Shown one piece after another: positions 7,105 through 7,971 of a stretch of 7,971 nt of DNA (positions within the stretch are counted from its first letter, which is position 1; every line of letters starts with the position of its first letter). The notes under the pieces were generated by a model that was not told the DNA's origin, did no database searches, and saw only the letters and a list, made by a program, of their open reading frames with translations. The DNA is from an uncultured Eubacteriales bacterium. Lineage in GTDB: Bacteria; Bacillota; Clostridia; Oscillospirales; Butyricicoccaceae. The position numbers were made by a program, and so were the translations under genes. The stretch spans positions 1 through 7,971 of the forward strand of contig CAJTUM010000035.1 of the NCBI GenBank assembly GCA_910579575.1, written 5' to 3'.

Positions 7105-7344
7105 ATGAATGAAACAATCCGTCTTGTGTTGACTATTGTGCAGGTTGTCGTCAGCCTGGCTCTGATTTTGACTGTTATTTTTCAGTCCGGCAAGCAGGCC
7201 GGCATTTCCGGCTCGGTAAGCGGCGCCGCAGATACCTTTTTCGGCAAAAACAAGGCTCGCTCGCTGGACGCTAAACTGGAAAAGCTGACGACAGTGACTG
7301 CCGTTTGTTTTATCATCCTCACTTTTGTGCTGACTGTTCTGTAA
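7105..7344 (+). CDS. secG: Preprotein translocase subunit SecG
   Basis: The 79-residue membrane protein is the small auxiliary subunit of the SecYEG channel, assisting SecA-driven export of unfolded proteins. It has the family's two membrane helices, about residues 4-25 (LVLTIVQVVVSLALILTVIF) and 59-79 (TAVCFIILTFVLTVL). Between them is the conserved cytoplasmic loop QSGKQAGISGSVSGAADTFF followed by GKNKARSLDAKLEKLT, which is diagnostic for SecG. The start at 7105 follows GGAGG (7091-7095) by 9 nt; an in-frame ATG at 7036 lies inside the promoter and would add an unrelated basic leader, so it is rejected. Length is normal. A strong terminator follows directly. In many Firmicutes secG is followed by rnr and smpB; neither is present here. 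Confidence 0.95.
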   Translation: MNETIRLVLTIVQVVVSLALILTVIFQSGKQAGISGSVSGAADTFFGKNKARSLDAKLEKLTTVTAVCFIILTFVLTVL

Positions 7345-7352
7345 GGAAAAAC

Positions 7353-7388
7353 AAAACCTGCGAGTCGATTGGGTCCCGCAGGTTTTTT
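7353..7388 (+). terminator. Intrinsic terminator after secG
   Basis: AAAACCTGCG (7353-7362) pairs perfectly with CGCAGGTTTT (7377-7386) around a 14-nt loop. The descending arm runs into six T residues (7383-7388), with another T-rich stretch just after. It starts 9 nt after the secG stop codon. The A-run at the foot of the ascending arm gives some potential to act in the reverse direction too. Confidence 0.9.
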
Positions 7389-7402
7389 GTTTCTTTTTGC
7401 TT

Positions 7403-7418
7403 TCTGGAGCGATCCAGA
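7403..7418 (+). promoter_or_regulatory. Small hairpin with GCGA (GNRA) tetraloop in the 5' region of the next gene
   Basis: TCTGGA (7403-7408) and TCCAGA (7413-7418) form a 6-bp stem closed by GCGA, a GNRA tetraloop that usually folds stably in RNA. It lies 13 nt before the AAAGGAG ribosome binding site of the 102-residue membrane protein. It has no U-run of its own. It may be a 5' stabilising structure or part of a translational control element; six base pairs can also arise by chance. Confidence 0.35.
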
Positions 7419-7446
7419 CCTGCCGATTGTGAAAGGAGAAGATGAG

Positions 7447-7755
7447 ATGATTGTTGTTTTTAATCTGACTTCTGCTGTTTTCGCCTTGATTTGCTTGGCG
7501 CTGCCTGTGCAGGCGGCGCTGCGTCCGGCGAAACCGATGAAAAATTATGAGGCGTTTAGTTTTCTGTTTTGCGCCGCCGCAGCCATTACGCAGCTGATGT
7601 CTATTCGGGCCCAGGCCCGCTTGGAGGATTGGGCCGCTTTGGCGGATACCGCAGGTATGACGGCTTCTCTGGCCGTTTATCTTTTCACGCTGATGGCCCT
7701 GCTGAATGTTTTGGCGATACGTCGGGTCAGAGCGGCAAAATCAGAGCAGAATTGA
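7447..7755 (+). CDS. Small hypothetical membrane protein, 102 residues
   Basis: I do not recognise the family. The protein appears to have three membrane segments: about residues 3-26 (FNLTSAVFALICLALPVQAA), 36-53 (AFSFLFCAAAAITQLMSI) and 69-91 (MTASLAVYLFTLMALLNVLA). A charged, partly amphipathic stretch, RAQARLEDWAALAD, lies between the second and third, and the C-terminal tail is basic (RRVRAAKSEQN). There are no obvious catalytic or metal motifs. The start at 7447 is supported by AAAGGAG (7432-7438), 8 nt upstream; the frame opens earlier only across the secG terminator. It has no clear promoter of its own in the 58 bp after that terminator, so it may rely on read-through from secG or on a weak promoter. 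A long bidirectional terminator closes the unit. The ribosome binding site, codon use and hydropathy support a real gene; the function is unknown. Confidence 0.7.
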   Translation: MIVVFNLTSAVFALICLALPVQAALRPAKPMKNYEAFSFLFCAAAAITQLMSIRAQARLEDWAALADTAGMTASLAVYLFTLMALLNVLAIRRVRAAKSEQN

Positions 7756-7804
7756 CGTTTGCCGACGAGGCTGCGCCCGACTTCTGGATGGTTCGATATG
7801 GTGA

Positions 7805-7849
7805 AAAACGCCCGTGAACAAAAGGCAAAGCCTTGTTCACGGGCGTTTT
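7805..7849. terminator. Long bidirectional intrinsic terminator
   Basis: A 17-bp perfect stem (7805-7821 with 7833-7849) carries AAAACGCCCGTGAACAA on the ascending side. It is extended, after a 2-nt AA bulge, by GGC/GCC around an AAA loop. The arm ends in TTTT on the plus strand, and the A-run at 7804-7808 gives TTTTT on the minus strand. It can therefore stop transcription from both sides. It lies 49 bp after the stop codon of the small membrane protein and suggests that a convergent gene lies to the right of the window. Confidence 0.88.
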
Positions 7850-7854
7850 GTTCG

Positions 7855-7893
7855 GCCGCGCTGATACGAATACGGCCGTCGGGCCTCCCCGAC
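7855..7893 (+). repeat. GC-rich palindromic repeat, copy 1 (39 bp)
   Basis: This is the first of two copies that match at 37 of 39 positions. It contains the 8-bp palindrome ACGGCCGT (7872-7879), overlapping a hairpin GTCGGG-CCTC-CCCGAC (7878-7893) with a perfect 6-bp stem. There is no U-run, so it is not a terminator. It looks like an intergenic REP-like element. I do not know a named family for it. Confidence 0.75.
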
Positions 7894-7932
7894 AAAAGGC
7901 CGATGCAGTCGAGCACATAGGCCGCTGCAACC

Positions 7933-7971
7933 GCCGCGCTCATACGAATACGGCCGTCGGGCCGCCCCGAC
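7933..7971 (+). repeat. GC-rich palindromic repeat, copy 2 (39 bp)
   Basis: The second copy starts exactly 78 bp after the first and ends at the window edge. It differs only at 7941 (C instead of G) and at 7964 (G instead of T, in the hairpin loop), so the stem GTCGGG-CCGC-CCCGAC (7956-7971) is intact. The intervening 39 bp (7894-7932) are a different sequence with a TGCAG/CTGCA inverted repeat (7904-7908 with 7925-7929). Whether more copies follow cannot be seen. Confidence 0.75.

Noticed and set aside
7677..7943. A minus-strand gene of 88 codons at the right end
   Set aside because: It runs through the bidirectional terminator and antisense into the small membrane protein gene, and its start codon lies inside a repeat copy.
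7855..7971. A CRISPR array
   Set aside because: Only two imperfect copies and one spacer are visible, the 39-bp copies differ inside the unit, and no cas gene is in the window. A REP-like repeat fits at least as well; the option stays open only because the window is cut here.

Overview
The window looks like chromosomal DNA of a high-GC, anaerobic, Gram-positive clostridial bacterium, most like the Oscillospirales (the Flavonifractor/Pseudoflavonifractor/Oscillibacter type). This is inferred from three things: a decarboxylase operon whose biotin carrier is a separate small gene, AGGAGG-type ribosome binding sites, and a DUF1934 gene in front of argS, as in Firmicutes. No phage, transposase or plasmid genes are visible.

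Layout. (1) Minus strand, 1-1869: three tightly packed genes of a Na+-translocating oxaloacetate decarboxylase-type complex. Reading leftwards they are the carboxyltransferase alpha subunit (no biotin domain of its own), the membrane gamma subunit, and the start of a separate biotin carrier cut by the window edge. The membrane beta subunit is expected just outside. (2) 1870-2143: a divergent intergenic region with a strong extended -10 promoter for the rightward genes and a weak -10 candidate for the decarboxylase operon. (3) Plus strand, 2144-6988: a probable operon of four genes: a DUF1934 beta-barrel protein, arginyl-tRNA synthetase (argS), a secreted S41 C-terminal processing peptidase with PDZ and peptidoglycan-binding-like domains, and a 321-residue protein that appears to be a degenerate relative of the homocysteine-methyltransferase half of methionine synthase. 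(4) 7017-7388: secG with its own promoter and an intrinsic terminator. (5) 7447-7755: an unrecognised 102-residue membrane protein, followed by a long bidirectional terminator. (6) 7855-7971: two GC-rich 39-bp repeats exactly 78 bp apart, each with a perfect hairpin, running to the window edge.

Most of this is housekeeping: energy conservation by Na+-coupled decarboxylation, translation, envelope proteolysis and protein export. The two points most worth following up are the methionine-synthase-like protein that has apparently lost its zinc ligands (6023-6988) and the spaced palindromic repeat at the right edge. I see no convincing new multi-gene system.
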